Part shown: positions 30,345 to 36,495 of the stretch, one piece after another
Position numbering within the stretch: the stretch's first letter is position 1
Layout of the letters: each line of letters starts with the position of its first letter
From: Gemmataceae bacterium
Lineage (GTDB): Bacteria > Planctomycetota > Planctomycetia > Gemmatales > Gemmataceae
Direction: 5' to 3'
DNA: 64,000 bases
NCBI GenBank assembly: GCA_009691845.1
Contig: SIAJ01000001.1
Span: 62,001-126,000, forward strand
Program-made: the position numbers and the translations under genes
Notes under the pieces: generated by a model
What the model saw: only the letters and a program-made list of their open reading frames with translations
Told to the model about the DNA's origin: nothing
Database searches by the model: none

Positions 30345-30348
30345 GTAG
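29035..30348 (+). CDS. IS3-family transposase, OrfA and OrfB in one frame
   Basis: 437 residues. The OrfA part (residues 1-105) has a helix-turn-helix (SQLSSRYAVHSSQIHQWKRL) and a leucine-rich coiled coil. The OrfB part has the DDE residues in WATDITYVPM, NTDQGVQFTS and DNVFVERLWW. At 29302-29310 there is A8G, the kind of slippery site IS3 elements use to join OrfA and OrfB by -1 frameshift, but here the fusion is in the zero frame and a -1 shift leads to a stop six codons later. The last 60 residues read through a hairpin and the right IS end and look non-functional. Start ATG has GGGAGG upstream. Confidence 0.93.
   Translation: MAGKRKSHSVSFKAKVAIAALREQETVSQLSSRYAVHSSQIHQWKRLVLDGAEGLFGAVGRPKKGESDEVSVAELYEQIGRLKMELERLKKKWERLNECGESLDVLRQLIDEDSPDLSVCRQCELLGLSRSTWYYEAAAETEANLCLMRLIDEQYLETPFYGSRRMTVWLLHEGHAANRKRVQRLMQLMDLEAIYPKPRLSLANQEHRKFPYLLRGSSVNRVNQVWATDITYVPMPRGFMYLVAVIDWHSRYVLSWRLSNSLEGSFCVDALEAALELGRPEIFNTDQGVQFTSRAFTERLERSGVRISMDGRGRALDNVFVERLWWSVKHEHVYRHDHRTVASLHQGLDSYLAFFNRRRRHQSLEYETPCDVYRGKVRVAGPLPVRMNGVEKFSPRVGAAAPLRFAAPLPPPARARAWLPPVSVIKVVLWSRQRGPP
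30218..30273. repeat. Strong hairpin in the transposase 3' end
   Basis: 19-bp near-perfect stem, CGCGGGTGGGGGCAGCGGC with GCCGCTGCCCCCACCCGCG, loop about 18 bases, inside the transposase frame. It would block outside transcription or end the IS transcript; no T run follows. Confidence 0.75.
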
Positions 30349-30410
30349 CCGCCCTTGCCGGGTGCACAAACAAGAATCACTCGGTTTTTGTCCACGTCAT
30401 ACTCACGTGA

Positions 30411-30429
30411 GATGGCGTCTGCCGCCATC
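30411..30429 (-). promoter_or_regulatory. SECIS-like hairpin just after tandem UGA codons
   Basis: On the minus strand GATGGCG, loop GCAGA, CGCCATC: a perfect 7-bp stem beginning five bases after the second in-frame UGA, with a G first in the apical loop. Bacterial SECIS elements are hairpins of this kind immediately 3' of the UGA, though loop identity varies. Candidate only; a chance hairpin in a decaying region is the alternative. Confidence 0.3.
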
Positions 30430-30437
30430 CCCCCTCA

Positions 30438-30551
30438 TCAGGACATTTCTGCGCCTTTGATGAGCATGACTCCCTTGATGATCTCGGCTTGCGCCGGCAG
30501 GACTGCCAGAAGCAACAACCCAAATCCAAGAGCGATTTTCGTGGGATGCAT
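30438..30551 (-). CDS. Short secreted ORF ending in tandem in-frame UGA; possible selenoprotein start
   Basis: A very good ribosome binding site (AAGGAGGAA) precedes ATG at 30551. The first 22 residues form a signal peptide (FGLLLLAVLPAQA, cleavage before EIIKG). After GAEMS come two UGA codons, then the frame stays open for 31 codons (GGMAADAISREYDVDKNRVI, later CAPGKGGY) until the IS3 element. Read as stop, this is a 37-residue peptide. Read as Sec-Sec or as lost Cys-Cys, it is the start of a longer exported protein cut by the IS. The family is not recognised; conventional gene decay is equally possible. Confidence 0.4.
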   Translation of the reverse strand: MHPTKIALGFGLLLLAVLPAQAEIIKGVMLIKGAEMS

Positions 30552-30638
30552 CGGTCTATTCCTCCTTCGTGATTGTTGTGGCCAGTGGTTCGTGAATGCT
30601 GCGAGTATTCTACTCGAAGACGAGCCGGGTGGTACTTT

Positions 30639-30803
30639 TCAAAATTTGCTCTGTTCCGGGCTCACGGGCACGGTCGGTTGCAGGCGGCTCTCGACCTTCC
30701 ACGAACCATCCGCCTCCTGGGTCTCGAGCAAGTATGGCAGCCCCCGTTCGCGGTCGCAACTCCTGCGGCTTGATGCCAAGGCGTACAAGACCTGGCCGCT
30801 CGA
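30639..30803 (-). pseudogene. Fragment of a prenyltransferase/squalene-cyclase-repeat protein
   Basis: The minus-strand frame reads SGQVLYALASS, then RGLPYLLETQEADGSWKVES. In planctomycete prenyltransferase-repeat proteins this is a C-terminal alpha/alpha repeat (QALYALA, GxxYLLxTQxxDGSW). Only about 50 residues remain, and the sequence after SRLQP no longer fits. Neither start nor domain is complete. Confidence 0.65.
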
Positions 30804-30858
30804 CGTTCTAGATTGGCGTGATCGAGTACTCTCTCTCAGCAAGAGTGGCTGCCTGGAC

Positions 30859-32076
30859 TCACTTCTTCGCGGCAATGCAAAAGATGCCGGTGGCAGTCTG
30901 GATGTAGAGTGCTCCGTTTGCGATGGCCGGCGTGCCGAGGATTTCCGCCTTCAGATCGTTGACCGATGCGATCACGCCTTCGGGCTTGCCCGTCTCGATG
31001 ACCGTGCAAATTCCGGCATCGTCGAAGGTGTAAACAAAGCCGTCATTCGCGATTGGCGAGGCCCAGAATTGGCCTTTGCCCTTGCCGACCCGGGCCGCTT
31101 CGCCCCAGGCCTCCTTGCCGGTTTTCAGGTTCACGCAAGTGACCGTGCCGGCTCGGCTGATGCCATAAACATGATCCTTGTAAGCAACCGGGGACGTGTA
31201 GCCGCTGGCCAACTTCGGGGCTTTCCAAACTTCCTTCATTTCGTTGCCTTCTGGTTTCAGGCATACGACCCCGCCGCCGAAGGGGAGGATGACCTGGTCG
31301 CCAACCACCGAGGCCGTTGGAGTGCCCGAACCCATGTTCGCCATCGTCCAGGCTTTCTTGCCATCGAGTGCGTTATAAGCGAGCGCATCTTTGGTCGAGG
31401 AGAACACGACTTCCGCCTTGTCGCCCGTCGTTCTCAGCGTTGGCGTGACCCAGTTAATGCTCTTCGGCCGATCGACCTTCCAAATGTTCTGCCCGTACTT
31501 GGTGTCGATCGCGGCGAGGAATGAATCGCCGATCGTGTCCATCGGAACAATCAACGAATCCTTCCACAGGATCGGCGACGACGCCATGCCGACCTGGTTC
31601 GAGATGGCCGGGTAATCGCCTGCAAGCGAGCGATACCACTTCAAGTTGCCATCGAGGTCGTAGGCCACCAGGTCCGCAGTGGCGAAGAGACAGTACACGC
31701 CATCCGCATTCACGCATGGTGTCGGGGCGGCCATGCTGGACTTGGGATGACAGCCGGTGTTGCCCGTGGCCGTCAGTTGCCGCTGCCAGAGAATCTTGCC
31801 CGTGTCCGCATCAAGACACAGCACATGCAAGCGGTCCAGTTTCGCACCGGTTGCCGACGTGACGAACACCTTCTTGCCGAACACGACCGGCGAAGCGGCA
31901 CTTCGTCCCGGAAGGTCGGTTTTCCATTTGACGTTCTCGGTCGCACCCCAGGACTTGGGCAGCCCCTTTTCTTCGCCGATACCGGAAGCGCCGGGGCCGC
32001 GAAACTGCGGCCAATCGCCTGCTGTAACGAAGGACCCAAGCACGAGAAGCGAACTGAGGGAAAGTAAGAGCTTCAT
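30859..32076 (-). CDS. Secreted PQQ-repeat beta-propeller protein
   Basis: 405 residues. A signal peptide (MKLLLSLSSLLVLGSFVTAG) leads into DWPQFRGPGASGI, the opening of a large planctomycete family of BamB-like propellers. Repeats with the A-x-D-x-x-TG-x-x-xW pattern are visible (CLDADTGKILWQ, AYDLDGNLKWY, CVNLKTGKEAWG). The role is probably binding or scaffolding outside the cytoplasm rather than a PQQ enzyme, since no dehydrogenase residues were seen. Start ATG at 32076 has AGGATATC upstream. Next to a second secreted protein on the same strand. Confidence 0.88.
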   Translation of the reverse strand: MKLLLSLSSLLVLGSFVTAGDWPQFRGPGASGIGEEKGLPKSWGATENVKWKTDLPGRSAASPVVFGKKVFVTSATGAKLDRLHVLCLDADTGKILWQRQLTATGNTGCHPKSSMAAPTPCVNADGVYCLFATADLVAYDLDGNLKWYRSLAGDYPAISNQVGMASSPILWKDSLIVPMDTIGDSFLAAIDTKYGQNIWKVDRPKSINWVTPTLRTTGDKAEVVFSSTKDALAYNALDGKKAWTMANMGSGTPTASVVGDQVILPFGGGVVCLKPEGNEMKEVWKAPKLASGYTSPVAYKDHVYGISRAGTVTCVNLKTGKEAWGEAARVGKGKGQFWASPIANDGFVYTFDDAGICTVIETGKPEGVIASVNDLKAEILGTPAIANGALYIQTATGIFCIAAKK

Positions 32077-32197
32077 GGATGATATCCTGGGTATGTTCGA
32101 CGAAAGACGGGATTCCCGCCGTGTATCACATGATTCCGATCTGGTGAACCTGTCACGACAAGATCGGAATCTCGTCGCCACGTCCGGAACACATCGA

Positions 32198-33325
32198 TCA
32201 CTTGGCGGGCAATACAGACTTCACCGGCAAAGCCCCGCCGGTCGCGTCGCACAGACGCAGTTGAAACTGCCAGTTCTGGGCCCACTGTTCAGTCTGGTTA
32301 TTTTGGCAGACCTTCACGAGCAGTTCGTTCTTGCCGGCCTTCAGCGTTCCCACGGCGAGATACTGATCGAAGCGTTCGCCATGGTGATACTCTTCGTTCT
32401 GGAACAGCTCTTTGCCGTTCAAGAACACCTTGACAGCGCTGATACAGCCGAAGCGAATTTCGACTGCCATGTCTTTCGGCGAGTCGACAAGCGTGAATGC
32501 GTAGGCCACCGAATCCTTGTGTTTCTCAATCGCTTTGTTCAGGTTGACCAAGCCGTTTGGGTCGGTTGATGTGTGGGGAATCCACTTGAGTTCGGCATTG
32601 GCTTTGCCGACGTACTTCGCGGCCAGATCGACCTTTTTTTCCGGCTCGTATGCCTTGTTGTACCCTGTGCCCATCGTGCTATCGAACGGTCCGACTAGCA
32701 TCCAGTTCGTCAGCACGCCAAAGTGCGATGTCAGACTGGGACTCTCGCCTGCTTTCTTGAGGAGTTCTGCAAGGGCGTCGGCCTGACCCTTATCGCGGAC
32801 CGCGTCAAACAAACGCGTGTATTCCTTCTTGGCTTCCGCACCTTCGAGTTTCTCGGCCTTTTTCAGGGCTGCGGCAACTGCATCGCGGCGATTCTCGAAA
32901 CTGGCGTCATTCAGCATTCCGGGCAGCAATCGGTCCGGCGTTTTGGGATCGAGTTCGACCAGGAATTCGTAGGCAATTCGCCTACCACCGGGCGCATGCT
33001 TCGTGTCTTTGAGGAAAGCTTCGAGCTTGTCGGCTGGCAATTTGCGGCCCGCCGCTTTCTCCTTTTCGCCGATCGCATTGATGGCCGATCGCAGCCAGTT
33101 GGCGGCGAGGGGCGTTGCATCATCGAAGGCCTTCAGAGTTGGAAACAGCACGTCGCCGCCAAGCGAGACGAGTTCCTTCCACGCCGCACCGGCTTCCTGG
33201 TTTCCGGTTCCTTCTTTCGAAACGGCCCTGATCGAAGCCAATAGCTTGTCCGCGTTCGCCAGGTCAGCGGCATTGGCGGAGGAGAGAAAGAGGAGCAGTG
33301 ATAGTCCGAGAGCTAGCCAACGCAT
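32198..33325 (-). CDS. Secreted protein, helical repeat plus beta-sandwich, unknown function
   Basis: 375 residues with a signal peptide (LALGLSLLLFLSSANA). Residues about 25-185 are helical with HEAT-like spacing (DVLFPTLKAFDDATPLAANW). The C-terminal half contains LTNWMLVGPFD, then AYAFTLVDSPKDMAVEIRFGCIS and VKVFLNGKELFQN, which look like a jelly-roll with a sugar- or ligand-binding character seen in other planctomycete exported proteins. The following PQQ-propeller gene starts about 120 bases downstream on the same strand, so they may be cotranscribed. Confidence 0.8.
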   Translation of the reverse strand: MRWLALGLSLLLFLSSANAADLANADKLLASIRAVSKEGTGNQEAGAAWKELVSLGGDVLFPTLKAFDDATPLAANWLRSAINAIGEKEKAAGRKLPADKLEAFLKDTKHAPGGRRIAYEFLVELDPKTPDRLLPGMLNDASFENRRDAVAAALKKAEKLEGAEAKKEYTRLFDAVRDKGQADALAELLKKAGESPSLTSHFGVLTNWMLVGPFDSTMGTGYNKAYEPEKKVDLAAKYVGKANAELKWIPHTSTDPNGLVNLNKAIEKHKDSVAYAFTLVDSPKDMAVEIRFGCISAVKVFLNGKELFQNEEYHHGERFDQYLAVGTLKAGKNELLVKVCQNNQTEQWAQNWQFQLRLCDATGGALPVKSVLPAK

Positions 33326-33344
33326 TCGAGCCTCCCAAGTTCGT

Positions 33345-33647
33345 TCAATGAGGAAAACCCTTGTCGAATGAAATCACTTCACAGCGAAGTCGCCGAGCGA
33401 TGGCGGCTATGATACAGTCACCGCGTTGCCGAGGCTTCCCGTCTTTTGGAATCCGTTCGGCGAATCGCTTCGCCTGTTCCCAGTCCTCGGCGGGGATTGC
33501 TCCACGCTCCAGTATTTCGAATGGCGACAGAAAGGCCCGATAGAGGAGTAAATCGTCGGAGGAGTGCGAGCCGGCCAAGAATTCAATCGCTACCGGAGTA
33601 AGCAAGAAGGCAGGTTCCAGGATCTCGCTCACGCACATCACATCCAC
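33345..33647 (-). pseudogene. PIN-domain (VapC-type) remnant
   Basis: 100 residues. The C-terminal two thirds match VapC toxins: TPVAIEFLAGS, EDWEQAKRFAERI and the metal-binding GDCIIAAIARRLRCEVISFDKGF. The N-terminus is too short: the usual DTSVW acidic motif is missing, replaced by a join to another small gene (33638-33784) in a different frame. No antitoxin gene is adjacent, so this looks like a broken toxin, although a shortened functional form cannot be ruled out. Confidence 0.6.
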
Positions 33648-33784
33648 GAACCATTCCAGGCTTGCGTCTTCTGCGCCTCCCCGCCTGGAACAAAGGACTG
33701 AAACGCCCGTTCATCATCAATGTCAAGCCCCGTCCGAATGCCACCGTCGTATCTTGCGTTCTTGTAATACGCGATCGTTGACAT
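33638..33784 (-). pseudogene. Small hypothetical protein start, truncated and shifted into the PIN remnant
   Basis: 48 residues, MSTIAYYKNARYDGGIRTGL then DIDDERAFQSFVPGGE. The following residues fit the same protein only if the frame is changed: the overlapping frame reads SLEWFVDVMC, a plausible continuation. The gene appears to have been broken near 33660 and joined to the VapC-like fragment. Function unknown. Confidence 0.45.
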
Positions 33785-33795
33785 CTCGTTTCTGC

Positions 33796-34428
33796 TCACC
33801 CAATTGGGATGCGGACATTGGAAGCTTCCATCTGCTTCCTTAACCCAGCGAAATACGACGTGAGTTCTTCGGGGGACTTCACCGATCCCTTGGAGCACGA
33901 ACCCGTCGAACAGCCGCCGCCGGTGCCGCACGAATCGCAACCGGACTTTTCCGATCCGCAAGTGGAGCAGCCCGACTCTTTTTTTGGTGTCGTCGTCAGA
34001 TCGGCAAGTTGAACGTGCAAGCCGTGCTGGACGGAGAGCGTCTCAAACAGGCTCGTGGCATCGCAATCGTCCCAGTGGACAGCCTGAAGAACGGCCGTCT
34101 GGCGATCGAAGAGGATTTCGCCATCCAGGAACATCAGCGGCAAGTTCAGCGCTTCAGCAAGTTGCTGAGCGGACATCACGAGCGTCGATGATTCGTTGCG
34201 AAGAGTGCGTTCGGTTGCGTCGTCCGCGCAGGTTGCGGCTCGGAGAATCTCGCCTTCCATGGGTGGCCCGGCGGACGAAGCCGAGCCAGTGCCGAGGATG
34301 CTGCTGATCTCCAGGCCGCGTGTGGTCCGCACAACCACGCGCTCGCCTCGTTCGTGAGAAGCCGAAGAACGAAAGCGGCCGAGAAAACCCCCCTGGCCGT
34401 AATTCACGAGATAGATCTGTTCGGACAT
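33796..34428 (-). CDS. PSP1-domain protein with Cys-rich tail
   Basis: 210 residues. The first 150 match the PSP1/RicT fold (YLVNYGQGGFLGRFRS, ERVVVRTTRGLEISSILG), but the RicT cysteine set is absent. Instead residues about 160-190 form a Gly/Ser/Cys-rich segment with CSTCGSEKSGCDSCG and CSTGSCS, eight cysteines that could bind metal or a cluster. Start ATG at 34428; the in-frame upstream stretch is encoded by a type C repeat. It follows the TPR-YggX gene on the same strand after about 200 bases. A paralogue or relative of the protein at 18193-19020. Confidence 0.78.
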   Translation of the reverse strand: MSEQIYLVNYGQGGFLGRFRSSASHERGERVVVRTTRGLEISSILGTGSASSAGPPMEGEILRAATCADDATERTLRNESSTLVMSAQQLAEALNLPLMFLDGEILFDRQTAVLQAVHWDDCDATSLFETLSVQHGLHVQLADLTTTPKKESGCSTCGSEKSGCDSCGTGGGCSTGSCSKGSVKSPEELTSYFAGLRKQMEASNVRIPIG

Positions 34429-34491
34429 TTCGGCTCCGGGCCACTTTGGGAACTGCTGCTTTGGCAACCTTGTGTTGCTGGGTACTCTCAA

Positions 34492-34595
34492 GTAGCCCTC
34501 TCGCTCTGCGAGAGGAAGCGGAGCCAAACAATCGGTGCGACGATTACACGTTCAGGAGTGCCTCTGCCTCCCTCTCGCAGAGCGAGAGGGCTACA
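34492..34595. repeat. Type C inverted pair
   Basis: GTAGCCCTCTCGCTCTGCGAG and CTCGCAGAGCGAGAGGGCTAC about 60 bases apart, perfect inverted copies. It lies between the TPR-YggX gene and the PSP1 gene. Confidence 0.88.
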
Positions 34596-34631
34596 TGTGT
34601 GTGCATCCACCAAGCCAGGTTGGACCAAGCA

Positions 34632-35255
34632 CTACGCTTTCGCAGGCACTTCGAAGCCGAGGAATTCGAACATATACTTGTCGTATTCTTCCTGCCCGAA
34701 ATCCGAACTCAGGTCGAGCCGCAGTTCGTTGATAACCTTCACGCTTTGATTTTTGAACCAGTCGTTCCAGCAATCGGCACAAATCTCGCGGCAAATCCGC
34801 TGGTGTACCTCGTCCTGGATCGGCGGGGCGGCCAGTTGCTTGGCTCGCTTGCCGGCCAGGCAACCTGGGCGAGTACAACGAAAGCCGGTCTCTGGGCCAT
34901 CTTCAACCTGAGCCTTCGCCGGCTCGGGCGGCGTTGCTCCGTTCTCGCGCATCAGCTTGGCCATCTCGTCGCGTGGCATCTTGTCGCCACGCTCGTCGGC
35001 GACTTTCCAACCCTTGAGCCAGGTGGCGACCGCCTCGTCCTTGCGGCCGAGTTTTAGCTGCGATACGCCCAGAAGCTGAAACACCTTGGAGAACCCGGGG
35101 CTGATTTCCAGCGTTCGTTCGAACGAAGTGACGGCCGCGGCATGATCGCCGGCCTCGGTCAGCAGTTGGCCGAGCCGGAAGTGACCCAACTCATTGTCGG
35201 CGTCGTCCGAGGCCATCTTGCGAAATTGTACGATACGGTCTTGAAGCGAACTCAT
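34632..35255 (-). CDS. TPR domain fused to YggX/Fe(2+)-trafficking-like domain
   Basis: 207 residues. Residues about 10-95 form two or three TPR units (GHFRLGQLLTEAGDHAAAVT, FQLLGVSQLKLGRKDEAVAT). From about 125 the protein resembles YggX: RCTRPGCLAGKRAKQLAAPP, then EICADCWNDWFKNQ and VINELRLDLSSDFGQEEYDK, matching YggX ISKEAWAEWQKQQTMLINE. YggX is a small iron-trafficking or oxidative-stress protein; here it has extra cysteines (CTRPGC and CADC) and the TPR fusion. The next gene on the strand is a Cys-rich PSP1 protein, hinting at a shared Fe-S theme; that link is inference. Confidence 0.85.
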   Translation of the reverse strand: MSSLQDRIVQFRKMASDDADNELGHFRLGQLLTEAGDHAAAVTSFERTLEISPGFSKVFQLLGVSQLKLGRKDEAVATWLKGWKVADERGDKMPRDEMAKLMRENGATPPEPAKAQVEDGPETGFRCTRPGCLAGKRAKQLAAPPIQDEVHQRICREICADCWNDWFKNQSVKVINELRLDLSSDFGQEEYDKYMFEFLGFEVPAKA

Positions 35256-35352
35256 CGGTGCGGGGTCCCTGTAGCGGGTTCCTGGGTGACTACGTTACTT
35301 CTATCTTACGCGAGAAATGCATTCTGAACGATCTCGTGCCGTCCAAACGAAC

Positions 35353-35390
35353 AAGAGCCAGCAACCGAAAACGTTCGGCTGCTGGCTCTT
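35353..35390. terminator. Bidirectional-type terminator hairpin
   Basis: 11-bp perfect stem AAGAGCCAGCA/TGCTGGCTCTT with an inner CCGAA/TTCGG stem. On the plus strand it is followed by GCAATTTTTC; on the minus strand by TGTTCGTTTGG. It lies 44 bases after the stop of the gene at 35434-36255 (minus strand), which it probably ends. Confidence 0.75.
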
Positions 35391-35433
35391 GCAATTTTTC
35401 ACTTCCGACTTTTGACTTCGAACTTTGCCGAAC

Positions 35434-36255
35434 TCAGCTTCCCGCAGGGAATACGCGCAACGGTAGATAAACCTTGGAAGTCTTCTTCGAGACGTTGTCC
35501 GTCGCCTTGAGTTCGATCAAGAAGCCCCCTTCGCGGTTCAAGGGCACCAAGAAGCGCATCGGGACGCCGACCGCCTTCTCATCGACCTTGCCATCCGCTT
35601 CGTCCGGGATGCTCTTGAGCGTCGGTTTGAGCAAAGTGGGCTTGCTGTCCTTGTCGTACACGACCATCTCGATGGTGATGTTCGGCTGCTTGGCGGCATC
35701 GCGCTGGAAGTCGATCACGGCGAAATGAACGAACATCGCCTGCCCGGCCACGCCGACCAACGGTGCGGGAATCTTGCCTTCCAGATCCGAAGCGGTGTAA
35801 ACCTGGACGACGCCGAAGCCACGGGGCAACACGTCGAATTTTTGCTCCAAGGTCTTCGTGACGATGGCTTCCTTCACCGACATATCCGTGACCGTCACCT
35901 TGCAGATGTAAGTTCCGGGTGGCTGATCCACGCCGACGCTCACAAAGGCGCGGGCCGGAAGTCGCGTCCCACCAAGCGGCAAAAAGTCATCTCGATCCAC
36001 GGGCATTTGCTTGAAGATCGACTTGCCGGTCGCGTCGGCTACTTCCATGGCCATGCCGTACTTCACGCGGCCCGACTCGCTCACCTTGATGCCGTCGATG
36101 TCGAACGACAGGAAGAAGATATCGCCAGGGAGCAACTTCGTGTCGGGACGCGGAGAGCCGAGTTCGCCGTAGGTGATCCGAGGATTGGTGAGAGAAAGCC
36201 CTGTCGCCTGACCGGGAACGCTCATCGCGGCGATTAAAGTCAACGTGGTCAGCAT
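35434..36255 (-). CDS. Secreted protein of unknown function
   Basis: 273 residues with a short signal peptide (TLTLIAAMSVPGQA). The mature part is beta-rich: TKLLPGDIFFLSFDIDGIKV, GTYICKVTVTD and MFVHFAVIDFQRD suggest two immunoglobulin-like sandwiches. No cysteine or catalytic pattern found. A terminator follows; a 240-base divergent gap separates it from the DUF1549/DUF1553 gene, and I see nothing coding in that gap. Confidence 0.8.
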   Translation of the reverse strand: MLTTLTLIAAMSVPGQATGLSLTNPRITYGELGSPRPDTKLLPGDIFFLSFDIDGIKVSESGRVKYGMAMEVADATGKSIFKQMPVDRDDFLPLGGTRLPARAFVSVGVDQPPGTYICKVTVTDMSVKEAIVTKTLEQKFDVLPRGFGVVQVYTASDLEGKIPAPLVGVAGQAMFVHFAVIDFQRDAAKQPNITIEMVVYDKDSKPTLLKPTLKSIPDEADGKVDEKAVGVPMRFLVPLNREGGFLIELKATDNVSKKTSKVYLPLRVFPAGS

Positions 36256-36495
36256 GAGAAGATCCTTTCAAATAGTTCGATCCATCGAAGTTGGAGATAT
36301 TTTGCGCAGAATCGTCCTTAAACGCCATACCAGTTACCGGTTCCTGACGCCGCCGACCGAAGTCGGATTCAAGGAAGCACTTAAATCCCGCTTGCTCAGG
36401 TTCGCGGATGATACTAAACTTCACTGAGTTGATCCCCACCCGGCGATTTTTCCGGCTGCCCGCTTGACCTCCAGCATCTGCCCCGCGAGGCTTTC

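Noticed and set aside
34429-34527. Longer N-terminus for the Cys-rich PSP1 protein
   Set aside because: The extra 33 residues are encoded by a type C repeat flank and are unlike the family; ATG at 34428 is better.
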